Notes under the pieces: model-generated | Seen by the model: the letters and a program-made list of their open reading frames with translations, nothing else | What the model was told of the DNA's origin: nothing | The model's database searches: none | Program-made: the position numbers and the translations under genes | Source: Mycobacterium decipiens | GTDB taxonomy: Bacteria; Actinomycetota; Actinomycetes; Mycobacteriales; Mycobacteriaceae | DNA length: 64,000 bases | Direction of reading: 5' to 3' | NCBI RefSeq assembly: GCF_963853665.1 | Contig: NZ_OY970459.1 | Coordinates: 1,488,001 to 1,552,000 of the forward strand | In this document: piece after piece, positions 31,182 to 40,753 of the stretch | How the letters are laid out: each line of letters starts with the position of its first letter | Numbering within the stretch: the first letter of the stretch is position 1

Positions 31182-32777
31182 TCATTTGGGCAGCCTTCTC
31201 GCGTCCAGGGCACCGAACAGACCGTCGGCGCGGTTCCACCCCTCGGCGAGCCGCCGTGCGCTGTCGCGCCGGCCGGAGGCCAGCGCACCGGCGATCTCCC
31301 GGGTGGCGTGTGCGTGCAGGTGCGCACGATAGCGGGCGTAGTCGGCCGCGGAGTCCTTACTCACCATGAACGGCCAGTCGCTGGACACGGTGAGCAGCGT
31401 CTCCCGCAGGATCTGATCGGCAACCTGATCGCGGGGTAGAGGTCCGTCCAGCGACGCCGTCTGGGCCAGCGCCTTGTCGACCGTGGTCAGCGCGGTGTCG
31501 ACCACTTCGCTATTGAGCTGGACCAGATCGGCGACCTTCTCGCCGTTCCACACCTGCCAGTCCTTACCGGAACCCCAAGAGCTGGGCGGCAATTCGACCG
31601 CATCGCCGACGAGCCCGTCGGTTAGTGCGTCGCTCAGCGTGCCCACCCGAACGCCGGCGTCGGGCAAGGCACGCAGCACGCGAGCCAGCCAGGTCGGCCC
31701 CTCGTACCACCAGTGGCCGAACAACTCGGTGTCGAAGGCCGCGACCACATGAGCGGGCCGCCCGATCCGCTCGGACTCGGCGAGCAGTCGGTTGCGTACC
31801 ACGTCGACGAAGTCGGCGACATGGACGTCGATCGCCCGGTCGGCGCGCTGCGGGTCGTAGGGAGCCTTGGCCGCCGAAGCCACATTGCGGCCGGTGACCC
31901 GGGCCGGCTTGAGACCGGTGAGGTGGTCGTAGGTGTGGAAGTCGCGGTAGGCGGCGTGCCCCGGGTAACCGGATTTCGGCGACCACACCCGGTAGCTGAC
32001 CTGCAAGTCGCGCCCGAACGCGACCACGTCGGTCTCGCTCACCGGCCGGCCCAGCGCGGTGTCGCCGTGCAGCGACGGGCCGTCGACCATGAAGTGGCTG
32101 ACCCCCGCGGCGGCGTAGTCGACCTCCATCCCCGGGGCGTAGGCGCACTCGGGCGCCCAGATCCCCCTCGGGCGGTGCGCCAGCCGCAGCTGAGCATCGG
32201 CGAGGCCTTCGCGCAGTGCGAACGCACGCAGCCGCGGTGCCAGCAGTGGCTGGAACGGGTGGGCCAATGGGCCCCCGAGCAATTCCACCGTGCCGGCGTC
32301 GACCAAGTCACGCAGCAGCGGGCTACCGCCGTGCCGCCACAGCGTGGCGAAGTCGTCGAGGGCTCGATCCGCATCGGCACACTCGCGAATCCCCAAGGAC
32401 CGCAAAGCCTCCGGTGTACACGACAGGTAATTCGCCGATTTCGACCGGGGCGCCGACCCCGCGCTGGTGGCTTCGGTCGCGCGCAGCCGCCAGTTGGACA
32501 GCCAGTGGTGCATGCCGTCGAGGCAATACGGGTCGTCGAGCTGGGCATTGACTACCGGTGTCATCCCGAGCGTGATCAGCCGGTGCCGGTCCTCGGCGGC
32601 CAGCTCGCGCAGCACCCGCAGCAGCGGCAGGTAGGCCGCCGCCCACGACTGGTAGAGCCATTCCTCGCCGACCGGCCAGCGGCCGTGGTGGGCCAGCCAG
32701 GGCAGGTGAGTATGCAGAACGAGCGTGAACAGGCCGGGCACCGGGCTTGCGGACGTGGTCTTGGCGAAATCGGTCAA
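31182..32777 (-). CDS. GH57-family glycoside hydrolase / branching-type enzyme of the MGLP cluster
   Basis: A 531-residue protein with the GH57 fold. The N-terminal LFTLVLHTHLPWLAHHG contains the HTH motif. GIWAPECAYAPGMEVD provides the catalytic Glu (WAPE). AFDTELFGHWWYEGPTWL provides the catalytic Asp (FDxELFGHWW). A DUF1957 helical C-terminal domain follows. Related enzymes are 1,4-alpha-glucan branching enzymes; Rv3031 of M. tuberculosis is tied to MGLP synthesis. The start is a TTG (32777) that overlaps the upstream methyltransferase stop as TTGA. There is no nearby ATG. Confidence 0.88.
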   Translation of the reverse strand: MTDFAKTTSASPVPGLFTLVLHTHLPWLAHHGRWPVGEEWLYQSWAAAYLPLLRVLRELAAEDRHRLITLGMTPVVNAQLDDPYCLDGMHHWLSNWRLRATEATSAGSAPRSKSANYLSCTPEALRSLGIRECADADRALDDFATLWRHGGSPLLRDLVDAGTVELLGGPLAHPFQPLLAPRLRAFALREGLADAQLRLAHRPRGIWAPECAYAPGMEVDYAAAGVSHFMVDGPSLHGDTALGRPVSETDVVAFGRDLQVSYRVWSPKSGYPGHAAYRDFHTYDHLTGLKPARVTGRNVASAAKAPYDPQRADRAIDVHVADFVDVVRNRLLAESERIGRPAHVVAAFDTELFGHWWYEGPTWLARVLRALPDAGVRVGTLSDALTDGLVGDAVELPPSSWGSGKDWQVWNGEKVADLVQLNSEVVDTALTTVDKALAQTASLDGPLPRDQVADQILRETLLTVSSDWPFMVSKDSAADYARYRAHLHAHATREIAGALASGRRDSARRLAEGWNRADGLFGALDARRLPK

Positions 32778-33583
32778 TGCCGCACCGCGATCGCTACGAG
32801 ATCCAGGCTGTCAGCTATGTCACGGCCGTCCCGCTCGATGATGTCGAAGTCGGCGGTGGTGACCGCCGCGACGTCGGCGGCCAGCTCCGGCGGCCACGGT
32901 GCGTCAGCCACCGCCCGCGCAATCTGCGCGTCGATGATCGAGCCGCCGTGGCGAGCGTCCATGTCCCGCAGGCGCGGCCCATGAAACAGCCCGTACATGG
33001 CCACCTCGGCGAAGCCGGCGTCGTCCAACAGCCCGGCGAGCTCGTCGGCGTTGAGCTCGCGGGTGTGAAAGGGGTTGATCGGGGTATCGCGGCCGGGGGA
33101 GAAGGTGATCCGGTTGGGAGTGGACACCATCAGCAATCCCGTGGGACGAAGCACCCGAGCGCACTCGCGAACGAACTGGGCCTGATCCCACAAATGCTCG
33201 ATGACCTGGAAGTTGACCACGACGTCCACCGACGCGTCGGGCAGTGGCAGCTCGGCCAGGTTCGCCTGCAGCGCTTCCACCCGAGGATAGCGGCCACGGA
33301 CATGGGCCACGGCGGCCTCGTCGTAGTCCACCGCGATGACCCGGCGGGCGACGTTGGCGATCAGGTCGGCTCCGTATCCTTCGCCACACCCGGCTTCCAG
33401 CACGTCGCGGTCCACGCAGCGCGGTGCTAGCCGCTCGTACACCACCTCGTGGCGGCGAAACCAGTAGTTCTCGATGTCCAGATCGGGGATGGTGCGCTCG
33501 CCGGTCAGCATCAACACGGCATCCACCGCCGGCGGGTTGTCATCGCGGCAGTCGCGGGGAACGTCGGGGACGAATGCGCTCAT
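32774..33583 (-). CDS. SAM-dependent methyltransferase of the MGLP cluster
   Basis: A 269-residue class I methyltransferase with DVLEAGCGEGYGADLIA (motif I, about residue 61), VIAVDYDEAAVAHVRGRYP, VVNFQVIEHLWDQAQFVRECARVLRPTGLLMVSTPN. The matching Rv3030 is the proposed sugar O-methyltransferase of MGLP synthesis. TAGCCT (minus strand, 33598-33593) ends 9 bp before the ATG at 33583, which suggests a leaderless message and a promoter for the Rv3030-3031-3032-like operon. Confidence 0.88.
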   Translation of the reverse strand: MSAFVPDVPRDCRDDNPPAVDAVLMLTGERTIPDLDIENYWFRRHEVVYERLAPRCVDRDVLEAGCGEGYGADLIANVARRVIAVDYDEAAVAHVRGRYPRVEALQANLAELPLPDASVDVVVNFQVIEHLWDQAQFVRECARVLRPTGLLMVSTPNRITFSPGRDTPINPFHTRELNADELAGLLDDAGFAEVAMYGLFHGPRLRDMDARHGGSIIDAQIARAVADAPWPPELAADVAAVTTADFDIIERDGRDIADSLDLVAIAVRH

Positions 33584-33768
33584 TGCTAAGGCAGGCTAAC
33601 CCGTGCCGTCGGATTCGCGAACCGGGCACCGGGGTGTTCGCGCTCGCGGGCGAGGCACAGGCCCGGGAACGTGGCGCCCGGCGACGATGCGGTCCGCGGT
33701 ACCGGACGGGGAGGAGCGGGCAATCGGGCCAGTACCACCCGCTATGGTGTGGGGGCGTACCGCACGAA

Positions 33769-33784
33769 GTTACCGAGTAGTAAC
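33769..33784. promoter_or_regulatory. 16-bp inverted repeat upstream of fixA, candidate operator
   Basis: GTTACCGAGTAGTAAC has GTTAC/GTAAC arms around six bases. It lies downstream of a TATGGT -10 candidate (33743-33748) and 84 bp before fixA, so a bound repressor would block transcription. TTAC-N6-GTAA-like sites are typical of TetR regulators of lipid metabolism in actinobacteria. The rest of the 284-bp divergent gap (33584-33867) has a partial GGCGACGATGCGG element at 33680-33692 and no gene. Confidence 0.5.
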
Positions 33785-33867
33785 ATGCCCGTGCGGTTAC
33801 CAGCCGCGTGACCGAGGTCCCGCAGTCGAGGACTGCGGGCCGCCTTCGAGGAGGACGAACCACTCTC

Positions 33868-34668
33868 ATGACGAACATCGTGGTCCTGATCAAGCAGGTC
33901 CCAGACACCTGGTCGGAGCGCAAGCTGACCGACGGCGATTTCACGCTGGACCGCGAGGCCGCCGACGCGGTGCTGGACGAGATCAACGAGCGCGCCGTGG
34001 AAGAGGCGCTGCAGATCCGGGAGAAGGAGGCCGCCGACGGCGTCGAGGGATCGGTGACCGTGCTGACCGCGGGCCCCGAGCGCGCCACCGAGGCGATCCG
34101 CAAGGCGCTGTCAATGGGTGCCGATAAGGCCGTCCACCTCAAAGACGACGGCCTGCACGGCTCGGACGTCATTCAGACCGGGTGGGCGTTGGCGCGGGCG
34201 TTGGGCACGATCGAAGGCACCGAGCTGGTGATCGCCGGCAACGAATCCACCGACGGGGTGGGCGGCGCAGTGCCGGCCATCATCGCCGAATACCTGGGTC
34301 TGCCGCAGCTCACCCACCTGCGCAAGGTGTCGGTTGAGGGCGGCAAGATCACCGGTGAGCGGGAGACCGACGAGGGCGTGTTCACCATCGAGGCCGCACT
34401 GCCCGCGGTGATCAGCGTCAACGAGAAGATCAACGAGCCGCGCTTCCCGTCTTTCAAAGGGATCATGGCCGCCAAGAAGAAGGAAGTCACCGTGCTGACC
34501 CTGCCCGAGATCGGTGTCGAGGGCGACGAGGTCGGGCTGGCCAACGCCGGATCCACGGTGCTGGCGTCGACGCCCAAGCCGCCCAAGACCGCTGGTGAGA
34601 AGGTCACCGACGAGGGCGAAGGTGGCAACCAGATCGTGCAGTACCTGGTTGGCCAGAAGATCATCTAA
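33868..34668 (+). CDS. fixA: Electron transfer flavoprotein beta subunit
   Basis: A 266-residue ETF-beta. Landmarks: IVVLIKQVPDTWSERKL at the N-terminus, DEINERAVEEALQI, VTVLTAGPERATEAIRKALSMGADKAVHL (AMP-binding region) and ELVIAGNESTDGVGGAVPAIIAEYLGLPQLT, the ETF-beta signature. It accepts electrons from acyl-CoA dehydrogenases and passes them towards the quinone pool. GAGGAGGAC at 33848-33856 precedes the ATG at 33868. fixB follows 35 bp later. Confidence 0.95.
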   Translation: MTNIVVLIKQVPDTWSERKLTDGDFTLDREAADAVLDEINERAVEEALQIREKEAADGVEGSVTVLTAGPERATEAIRKALSMGADKAVHLKDDGLHGSDVIQTGWALARALGTIEGTELVIAGNESTDGVGGAVPAIIAEYLGLPQLTHLRKVSVEGGKITGERETDEGVFTIEAALPAVISVNEKINEPRFPSFKGIMAAKKKEVTVLTLPEIGVEGDEVGLANAGSTVLASTPKPPKTAGEKVTDEGEGGNQIVQYLVGQKII

Positions 34669-34703
34669 GACCAGCGCACATTTGAGACGGAGCGAAATAA
34701 CCC

Positions 34704-35660
34704 ATGGCTGAAGCACTGGTGCTCGTTGAGCACGCCGAAGGCGCGTTGAAGAAGGTCAGCGCCGAGTTGATCACCGCAGCCCGCGCGCTGGGCGCGCCGG
34801 CTGCCGTCGTGGTCGGTGCGCCCGGCACGGCCGCGCCGCTTCTCGACGGACTGAAAGCGGCCGGTGCCGCCAAGATCTACGTCGCCGAATCCGATGTGGT
34901 GGACAAGTACCTGATCACCCCGGTGGTCGACGTACTGGCGGGGCTGGCCGAGTCTTCGGCCCCGGCCGCTGTGCTGGTGGCCGCTACCGCCGACGGCAAG
35001 GAGATTGCCGGTCGGCTCGCGGCCCGGATCGGATCCGGTCTGCTGGTCGATGTCGTTGACGTGAAAGAAGGTGGGGTGGGCGTCCATAGCATCTTCGGCG
35101 GCGCGTTCACCGTCGAAGCGCGGGCCAACGGCGATACCCCGGTGATCACGGTGCGCGCCGGGGCCATCGAGGCGGAGCCGGCTGACGGTGCGGGCGAGCA
35201 GGTCAGCGTGGAAGTGCCGGCTCCGGCGGAGAACGCCGCCAAGATCACCGCCCGTGAGCCCGCGGTCGCCGGCGACCGGCCGGAGCTCACGGAGGCCACC
35301 ATCGTGGTGGCCGGTGGGCGCGGTGTCGGCAGTGCGGAGAACTTCAGCGTGGTCGAGGCGCTGGCCGACTCGCTGGGTGCGGCGGTCGGAGCATCGCGCG
35401 CGGCGGTCGACTCCGGCTACTACCCGGGCCAGTTCCAGGTGGGCCAGACCGGCAAGACGGTGTCGCCCCAGCTCTACGTCGCGCTGGGCATCTCAGGGGC
35501 GATCCAGCACCGTGCGGGCATGCAGACCTCGAAGACCATCGTCGCGGTCAACAAGGACGAAGAGGCGCCGATCTTCGAGATCGCCGACTACGGCGTGGTC
35601 GGCGATCTCTTCAAGGTCGCTCCGCAGCTCACCGAGGCGGTCAAGGCCCGCAAGGGCTAA
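34704..35660 (+). CDS. fixB: Electron transfer flavoprotein alpha subunit
   Basis: A 318-residue ETF-alpha, partner of FixA. The C-terminal FAD domain is clear: [74 protein letters not shown], which includes the ETF-alpha signature, then [25 protein letters not shown]. It starts at ATG 34704 and is co-transcribed with fixA. A strong hairpin follows the stop. Confidence 0.95.
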   Translation: MAEALVLVEHAEGALKKVSAELITAARALGAPAAVVVGAPGTAAPLLDGLKAAGAAKIYVAESDVVDKYLITPVVDVLAGLAESSAPAAVLVAATADGKEIAGRLAARIGSGLLVDVVDVKEGGVGVHSIFGGAFTVEARANGDTPVITVRAGAIEAEPADGAGEQVSVEVPAPAENAAKITAREPAVAGDRPELTEATIVVAGGRGVGSAENFSVVEALADSLGAAVGASRAAVDSGYYPGQFQVGQTGKTVSPQLYVALGISGAIQHRAGMQTSKTIVAVNKDEEAPIFEIADYGVVGDLFKVAPQLTEAVKARKG

Positions 35661-35675
35661 GTCAGCACCGGCAAA

Positions 35676-35717
35676 CGCAGCAGCCCCCGACGCTTCGGCG
35701 TGTCGGGGGCTGCTGCG
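35676..35717 (+). terminator. Strong hairpin terminator after fixB
   Basis: Bases 35676-35690 pair perfectly with 35703-35717 (15 bp, CGCAGCAGCCCCCGA arm), with further inner pairs around a TTCGGC loop. It begins 16 bases after the fixB stop. There is no T-run. It separates the ETF operon from the acyltransferase genes. Confidence 0.75.
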
Positions 35718-35832
35718 TCTGCAGACCGAACGATCGCGGGCCCAATTTGTTGCGACAGTTCGTCATCTGACGTGCACCGACATGTCAGCGCGCCGATGCC
35801 GGTTAGCTGAACGATTACGCCACGTTGGTGGC

Positions 35833-36702
35833 ATGAGTATCGCTTCTGTCCTGATACCCAGCGACAAATCGCATGGTTCGGCGACAAGCTCGTCCGCCGG
35901 ACCGCGGTATTCCCTGTTGCTGTCCACCGATCCCAGCCTCATCGAGGCGGCACAGCGGCTTCGCTATGACGTGTTCACCAGCACGCCCGGCTTCGCGCTG
36001 CCGGCCACGCGCGAGGCGCACCGCGGCGGTCTTGACATGGATCGGTTCGACGAATACTGCGACCACCTGCTGGTCCGAGACGACGACAGCGGCGAGCTGG
36101 TGGGTTGCTACCGGATGCTGGCTCCGGCGGGTGCCATCGCCGCCGGAGGCCTCTACACTGCAACGGAATTCGACGTACGCGCATTCGATCCGCTGCGGCC
36201 GTCGTTGGTGGAGATGGGCCGCGCAGTAGTGCGCGAGGGTCACCGCAACGGTGGGGTAGTGCTGCTGATGTGGGCCGGCATCCTGGCCTACCTGGACCGG
36301 TACGGCTACGACTACGTGACCGGATGTGTGTCGGTACCGATCGGCGGGGACGGTGAAACACCGGGCAGCCAGCTCCGCGGCGTACGCGACTTCATCCAGA
36401 ACCGTCATGCCGCGCCGCCGCAGCGTCGGGTGTACCCCTACCGGCCGGTACGGGTAAACGGCACGGCCATCGATGACATTCCCCCGCCGCGACGGCCGGC
36501 ACTTCCGCCGCTGATGCGCGGTTATCTGCGGCTGGGCGCGCGGGTATGCGGCGAGCCGGCGCACGACCCGGACTTCGGCGTGGGCGACTTCTGCCTGCTA
36601 TTGGACAAGGGCGACGCCGATACCCGATACCTGCGCAGACTGCGGTCGGTGTCGGCGGCCGCCGAGATGGCAGATGCGACGGCGGGTGGCGCGGCCCGGT
36701 GA
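35833..36702 (+). CDS. GNAT-like N-acyltransferase, OlsB-type
   Basis: A protein of about 289 residues. Conserved parts are YSLLLSTDPSLIEAAQRLRYDVFTSTPGF, GELVGCYRMLAPAGA, FDVRAFDPLRPSLVEMGRAVVREGHRNGGVVLLMWAGILAYLDRYGYDYVTGCVSVPIG and DFGVGDFCLLLD. This is the arrangement of OlsB, which acylates ornithine from acyl-ACP. Its stop overlaps the start of a PlsC-like gene (GTGA), just as OlsB acts with OlsA. Ornithine-lipid synthesis is therefore a reasonable but unproven role. The start is uncertain; ATG 35833 has a weak ribosome binding site. Confidence 0.72.
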   Translation: MSIASVLIPSDKSHGSATSSSAGPRYSLLLSTDPSLIEAAQRLRYDVFTSTPGFALPATREAHRGGLDMDRFDEYCDHLLVRDDDSGELVGCYRMLAPAGAIAAGGLYTATEFDVRAFDPLRPSLVEMGRAVVREGHRNGGVVLLMWAGILAYLDRYGYDYVTGCVSVPIGGDGETPGSQLRGVRDFIQNRHAAPPQRRVYPYRPVRVNGTAIDDIPPPRRPALPPLMRGYLRLGARVCGEPAHDPDFGVGDFCLLLDKGDADTRYLRRLRSVSAAAEMADATAGGAAR

Positions 36703-37568
36703 ACGGCCCGACGCGCGCCCCCGCGGCCACCGGACATTCCTGGCTACCCCGCGCGTCGTGCGACGTCAGCTGTGTGGGTATCGGCGCCACCGCTCGGTCG
36801 CGGCGGCCGTGGGTGGCGTTGCGGGTCGCGCTACGCGTCATGTTGGCCCTGGCCTTGGCGCCGGGCGTGCCGCTGCTGGTGGTGCCGCTACCGGGCCGAA
36901 CGCGGGTGCAACGCATCTATTGCCGGTTGGTACTGCGCTGTTTCGGTGTCCGGATCTCGGTATCGGGCAATCCGATTCGCAACCTGCGCGGGGTCCTCGT
37001 TGTCAGCAGCCATATGTCTTGGCTAGACGTGTTCGCCGTCGGGGCGGTGATGCCGGGGTCTTTCGTCGCCCGTGCCGACATGTTCACCGGGGGCGCGGTC
37101 GGGCTGGTTGCTCGCATCCTGAAGATCATTCCGATCGAGCGGACGAGTCTGCGGCGGCTGCCCGGTGTGGTGGACACCGTCGCGCGCCGCCTGCGCGCTG
37201 GCCAGACGGTGGTGGCCTTCCCGGAGGGCACCACCTGGTGCGGTCTGGCGTGCGGGTCTTTCTATCCGGCAATGTTTCAGGCGGCAATCGATGCCGGGCG
37301 CCCGGTGCAGCCGCTCCGGCTGACATATCACCACGCCGACGGCACACTCTCGACCGCTCCGGCCTTTGTGGGCGATGACACCCTGTTGCGCTCGGTTCGC
37401 CGGCTGCTCACCGTGCGCCGCACGCTGGCCTGGGTGCGCGTCGAGTCCTTGCAGCTGCCGGGTACCGATCGTCGGGACCTGGCCCGGCGCTGCCAGTCGG
37501 CAGTCTTTGCGGGAGCGTCGCGGCGGTCGGGACGGCATCCACATCACCGGCACGTGCTGGTGGCCTGA
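36699..37568 (+). CDS. PlsC-type 1-acyl-glycerol/lyso-lipid acyltransferase (OlsA-like)
   Basis: A 289-residue protein. A hydrophobic segment ([24 protein letters not shown]) precedes the acyltransferase domain with H-x4-D in [13 protein letters not shown], then FPEGTTWCG (substrate-binding EGT motif). It transfers an acyl chain onto a lysolipid at the membrane. The GTG at 36699 overlaps the OlsB-like stop by four bases, so the two are translated together. The pair looks like a lyso-ornithine lipid and O-acylation module. Confidence 0.8.
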   Translation: MNGPTRAPAATGHSWLPRASCDVSCVGIGATARSRRPWVALRVALRVMLALALAPGVPLLVVPLPGRTRVQRIYCRLVLRCFGVRISVSGNPIRNLRGVLVVSSHMSWLDVFAVGAVMPGSFVARADMFTGGAVGLVARILKIIPIERTSLRRLPGVVDTVARRLRAGQTVVAFPEGTTWCGLACGSFYPAMFQAAIDAGRPVQPLRLTYHHADGTLSTAPAFVGDDTLLRSVRRLLTVRRTLAWVRVESLQLPGTDRRDLARRCQSAVFAGASRRSGRHPHHRHVLVA

Positions 37569-37657
37569 GCCCTCTGGCCTTAGTCAGATTGCCCAGGGAC
37601 GTTCCGGCCTGCTCGAAAGTTCTGGGTCGTCGGCGCGACCAGTATCCTGGGTGCGTC

Positions 37658-38836
37658 ATGGCCTACCTGGATCACGCTGCCACCACCCCGATGCACCCCG
37701 CCGCCGTCGAGGCGATGACGGCCGTGCTGGGCACCGTCGCCAACGCGTCGTCGCTGCACACCAGCGGGCGTTCGGCGCGTCGGCGGATCGAGGAGTCTCG
37801 TGAGCTGATCGCGGACAAACTGGGCGCGCGTCCATCGGAGGTGATCTTCACCGCGGGTGGTACCGAAAGTGACAACCTGGCCGTCAAAGGGATCTATTGG
37901 GCCCGCCGCGATGCGGAGCCGAGCCGCCGGCGCATCGTCACCACCGAGGTGGAACACCACGCCGTATTGGACTCGGTGAACTGGCTGGTCGATCATGAAG
38001 GCGCCCAGGTGACCTGGTTGCCGACCGCCACCGACGGCTCGGTGTCGGCAGCCGCGCTGCGCGAGGCGCTGCAAAGCCACGACGACGTCGCGTTGGTATC
38101 GGTGATGTGGGCCAACAACGAGGTCGGCACCATCATGCCGACCGCCGAACTGGGCGCTGTCGCCGCCGAATTTGGGGTCCCCATGCACAGTGATGCCATT
38201 CAGGCGGTGGGGCAGCTTCCGGTTGACTTCGGCGCCAGCGGGCTATCCGCGATGAGCGTGGCCGCGCACAAGTTCGGCGGTCCGCCGGGCGTGGGCGCAT
38301 TGTTGCTGCGCCGGGAAGTTGCGTGCGTGCCGCTGTTGCATGGTGGAGGGCAGGAGCGCGATATTCGTTCCGGTACTCCCGATGTCGCGGGTGTTGTTGG
38401 AATGGCTGCGGCCGCGCGGATCGCGGTGGACGGCCTTCAGGCCAACAGCGCGCGGCTGCGGGTGTTGCGGGATCGTCTGGTCGAGGGTGTGCTGGCCGAG
38501 ATTGACGATGTCCGGCTCAACGGTGCCGGCGACCCGCTGCGGCTTCCGGGCAACGCGCACTTCACCTTCCGTGGCTGCGAAGGTGATGCGCTGCTGATGC
38601 TGTTGGATGCCAACGGAATCGAGTGCTCGACCGGCTCGGCGTGTACTGCCGGTGTCGCGCAGCCGTCGCACGTGTTGGTCGCGATGGGTGCTGACCCCGC
38701 CAGCGCGCGCGGGTCGCTGCGACTTTCCTTGGGGCACGACAGTGTTGACGCCGATGTCGATGCGGCGCTGCAGGTGCTGCCGTCGGCGGTGGCTCGCGCC
38801 CGGCGGGCCGCCCTGGCCGCTGCGGGGGCGTCCTAG
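37658..38836 (+). CDS. iscS: Cysteine desulfurase
   Basis: A 392-residue PLP enzyme that takes sulfur from cysteine for Fe-S clusters and tRNA thiolation. The N-terminal [10 protein letters not shown], the PLP lysine Lys205 in [15 protein letters not shown], and the catalytic cysteine loop [11 protein letters not shown] are visible. TATCCT at 37643-37648 lies 9 bp before the ATG at 37658, consistent with a leaderless start. mnmA begins right after its stop codon, a natural pairing because MnmA uses IscS-derived sulfur. Confidence 0.95.
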   Translation: MAYLDHAATTPMHPAAVEAMTAVLGTVANASSLHTSGRSARRRIEESRELIADKLGARPSEVIFTAGGTESDNLAVKGIYWARRDAEPSRRRIVTTEVEHHAVLDSVNWLVDHEGAQVTWLPTATDGSVSAAALREALQSHDDVALVSVMWANNEVGTIMPTAELGAVAAEFGVPMHSDAIQAVGQLPVDFGASGLSAMSVAAHKFGGPPGVGALLLRREVACVPLLHGGGQERDIRSGTPDVAGVVGMAAAARIAVDGLQANSARLRVLRDRLVEGVLAEIDDVRLNGAGDPLRLPGNAHFTFRGCEGDALLMLLDANGIECSTGSACTAGVAQPSHVLVAMGADPASARGSLRLSLGHDSVDADVDAALQVLPSAVARARRAALAAAGAS

Positions 38837-39916
38837 GTGAGAGTTCTTGCCGCGATGAGCGGTGGTGTCGACTCGTCTGTCGCCGCCGCCCGTATGGTCG
38901 ATGCCGGACACGACGTGGTCGGCGTGCACCTGGCGTTGTCGGAAGCACCCGGCACGCTGCGCACCGGCTCGCGGGGCTGCTGCTCCAAAGAGGACGCTGC
39001 AGATGCGCGCCGCGTCGCCGATATACTCGGAATCCCGTTCTATGTATGGGATTTCGCCGAGAAGTTCAAGGAAGACGTGATCGACGACTTCGTGTCGTCG
39101 TACGCGCGCGGCGAAACACCCAACCCCTGCGTGCGGTGTAATCAGCAGATCAAGTTTTCCGCCTTGTCGGCACGAGCCATTGCGCTGGGCTTCGACACGG
39201 TGGTCACCGGCCACTATGCCCGGCTGTCGGATGGGCGGCTGCGCCGCGCCGTAGACCGGGACAAGGATCAGTCCTACGTGCTGGCCGTGCTGACCGCCGA
39301 GCAGCTACGCCACGCCGCGTTCCCGATCGGGGATACTCCCAAGCCGCAGATCCGCGCGGAGGCGGCCCGTCGCGGCCTGGCGGTCGCCGACAAGCCGGAC
39401 AGCCACGACATCTGCTTCATTCCGTCCGGCAATACCAAGGCATTTTTGGGTGAGCGCATCGGAGTTCGCCGCGGTACCGTCGTCGACACCGATGGCGCGA
39501 TGCTGGCCACCCATGATGGGGTGCATGGTTTCACCATCGGCCAGCGTAAAGGCCTGGGCATTGCCGGGCCGGGCCCGGATGGTCGGCCGCGCTATGTCAC
39601 CGCGATCGACGCCGACACCGGCACCGTCCACGTCGGCGACGTGACCGATCTCGATGTGCACACACTGACCGGACGCCAGCCCGTCTTCACCGCTGGAGCC
39701 GCGCCGTCAGGTCCCATAGAGTGCGCGGTTCAAGTGCGTGCGCACGGTGAAAACGCCAGGGCGGTAGCCGAATTGATCGGCAGCGAACTATCCGTGCAGT
39801 TGTGTTCCCCGTTGCGCGGTGTGGCGCGGGGTCAGACGCTGGTGCTTTACCGCCCCGATCCCGACGGCGACGAAGTACTCGGCAGCGCCACCATCGCCCG
39901 CACGGCGACGTTATAG
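38837..39916 (+). CDS. mnmA: tRNA 2-thiouridylase MnmA
   Basis: A 359-residue enzyme that thiolates U34 in tRNAs for Glu, Gln and Lys. The PP-loop motif is [16 protein letters not shown] at the N-terminus. The catalytic cysteine pair is in [12 protein letters not shown] and [22 protein letters not shown] and [15 protein letters not shown] belong to the C-terminal barrels. The GTG start directly follows the iscS stop. The older mycobacterial name is trmU. Confidence 0.94.
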   Translation: MRVLAAMSGGVDSSVAAARMVDAGHDVVGVHLALSEAPGTLRTGSRGCCSKEDAADARRVADILGIPFYVWDFAEKFKEDVIDDFVSSYARGETPNPCVRCNQQIKFSALSARAIALGFDTVVTGHYARLSDGRLRRAVDRDKDQSYVLAVLTAEQLRHAAFPIGDTPKPQIRAEAARRGLAVADKPDSHDICFIPSGNTKAFLGERIGVRRGTVVDTDGAMLATHDGVHGFTIGQRKGLGIAGPGPDGRPRYVTAIDADTGTVHVGDVTDLDVHTLTGRQPVFTAGAAPSGPIECAVQVRAHGENARAVAELIGSELSVQLCSPLRGVARGQTLVLYRPDPDGDEVLGSATIARTATL

Positions 39917-40010
39917 CCCTACCACCGGTCTGAGGGCTTTGCTCGGGACCGATGGTTGGGCAAGGACCGGTCCTACCAGCTGCCCAGGCGGGCGAGATGG
40001 TGCCGAAACT

Positions 40011-40063
40011 TACGTAACCGTCGCCTATACCTACGTAACCGTCGCCTATACCTACGTAACCGT
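40011..40063. repeat. Two and a half 21-bp direct repeats with TACGTA palindromes
   Basis: TACGTAACCG begins at 40011, 40032 and 40053, an exact 21-bp period; the first two units are complete (TACGTAACCGTCG then CCTATACC) and the third stops after 11 bases. Each unit carries the palindrome TACGTA. Two helical turns of spacing put all three on one face of the DNA, like iterated operators. They lie about 145 bp upstream of the first PE gene. The remainder of 39917-40205 has a GGACCGGTCC palindrome (39964-39973) and no gene. Confidence 0.7.
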
Positions 40064-40205
40064 AATGTGTTGCCACCAGCCACATTTGACAACTGCAACA
40101 GTCCGTGAGATGTATGGTTTGGAGTATTTGCGTTCTGCTGCTCCGTGATTGGGCATGAGCGTCGGCGGTGCGGATCGGCCAGACGCGTCGGAAGGAGTAT
40201 CGGTA

Positions 40206-40517
40206 GTGACGTTGCGCGTGGTTCCGGAGGGTTTGGCGGCGGCGAGTGCGGCGGTGGAGGCGCTGACGGCTCGGTTGGCGGCCGCGCATGCTGCCGCCGC
40301 GCCGGTGATTACGGCGGTGGTGGCGCCGGGGGCGGATCCGGTGTCGGTGCAAAGCGCGGTGGGGTTTAGTGCGCTGGGCAGCGAGCGTGCGGCGATCGCG
40401 GCTGAAGGGGTTGAGGAGCTGGGTCGGTCGGGGGTGGGTGTGGCGGAGTCCGGTGTCAGTTATGCCGTTGGTGATGCCGTGGCGGCGTCGACGTATGCGG
40501 GCTGGGGTGGCTTGTGA
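40206..40517 (+). CDS. PE-family protein, module 1
   Basis: A 103-residue PE protein that ends at the PE domain. Pro-Glu is at residues 7-8 (LRVVPEGL) and the two-helix hairpin follows; YAVGD near residue 87 is the YxxxD/E secretion signal for type VII (ESX) systems. PE proteins pair with PPE partners and are exported. The GTG at 40206 follows GGAAGGAG. It overlaps the PPE fragment (GTGA). From residue 7 on its protein sequence is identical to the PEs of modules 2 and 4. With its PPE truncated, it has no local full-length partner. Confidence 0.85.
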   Translation: MTLRVVPEGLAAASAAVEALTARLAAAHAAAAPVITAVVAPGADPVSVQSAVGFSALGSERAAIAAEGVEELGRSGVGVAESGVSYAVGDAVAASTYAGWGGL

Positions 40518-40753
40518 CGGCGCCGGTGTGGTTTGCCTTGCCGCCGGAGCTGCATTCGGCGTTGCTCAGCGGTGGCCCGGGGCCGGGTTCGTTGCAGGCG
40601 GCCGCGGCGCGGGTATCGCTGCGGGCCGTGGCAGGTCAAACCGCACGAGATCGGAGCGAGCATCGCCGAGAACGGCCGCTAAGGCACGCCTGGAGGGAAC
40701 GGGCGATATATAACCAAGCGATTGATTTATTAACCGGAACGTGCGATGGTTGA
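40514..40753 (+). pseudogene. 5' fragment of a PPE gene
   Basis: The first 31 codons ([16 protein letters not shown] and so on) equal the PPE genes of the other modules except for one silent base. At about 40607 the sequence changes abruptly into unrelated DNA that stays open only to 40753, so the protein would be 79 residues and lack almost all of the PPE domain. The unrelated 40607-40819 stretch includes an AT-rich part (ATATATAACC...TTTATTAACC) and no recognisable gene. It is best explained as a recombination or deletion breakpoint. Confidence 0.8.

Noticed and set aside
33584..33603. IdeR iron box upstream of the MGLP methyltransferase
   Set aside because: AGGCTAACC matches one half of the IdeR consensus, but the other half is poor. 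The TAGCCT part is better explained as a -10 element.
40369..40713. Arg/Met-rich alternative frame inside the PE/PPE genes, repeated in each module
   Set aside because: It recurs only because the PE and PPE genes are repeated; it is out of frame with the clear PE and PPE proteins.
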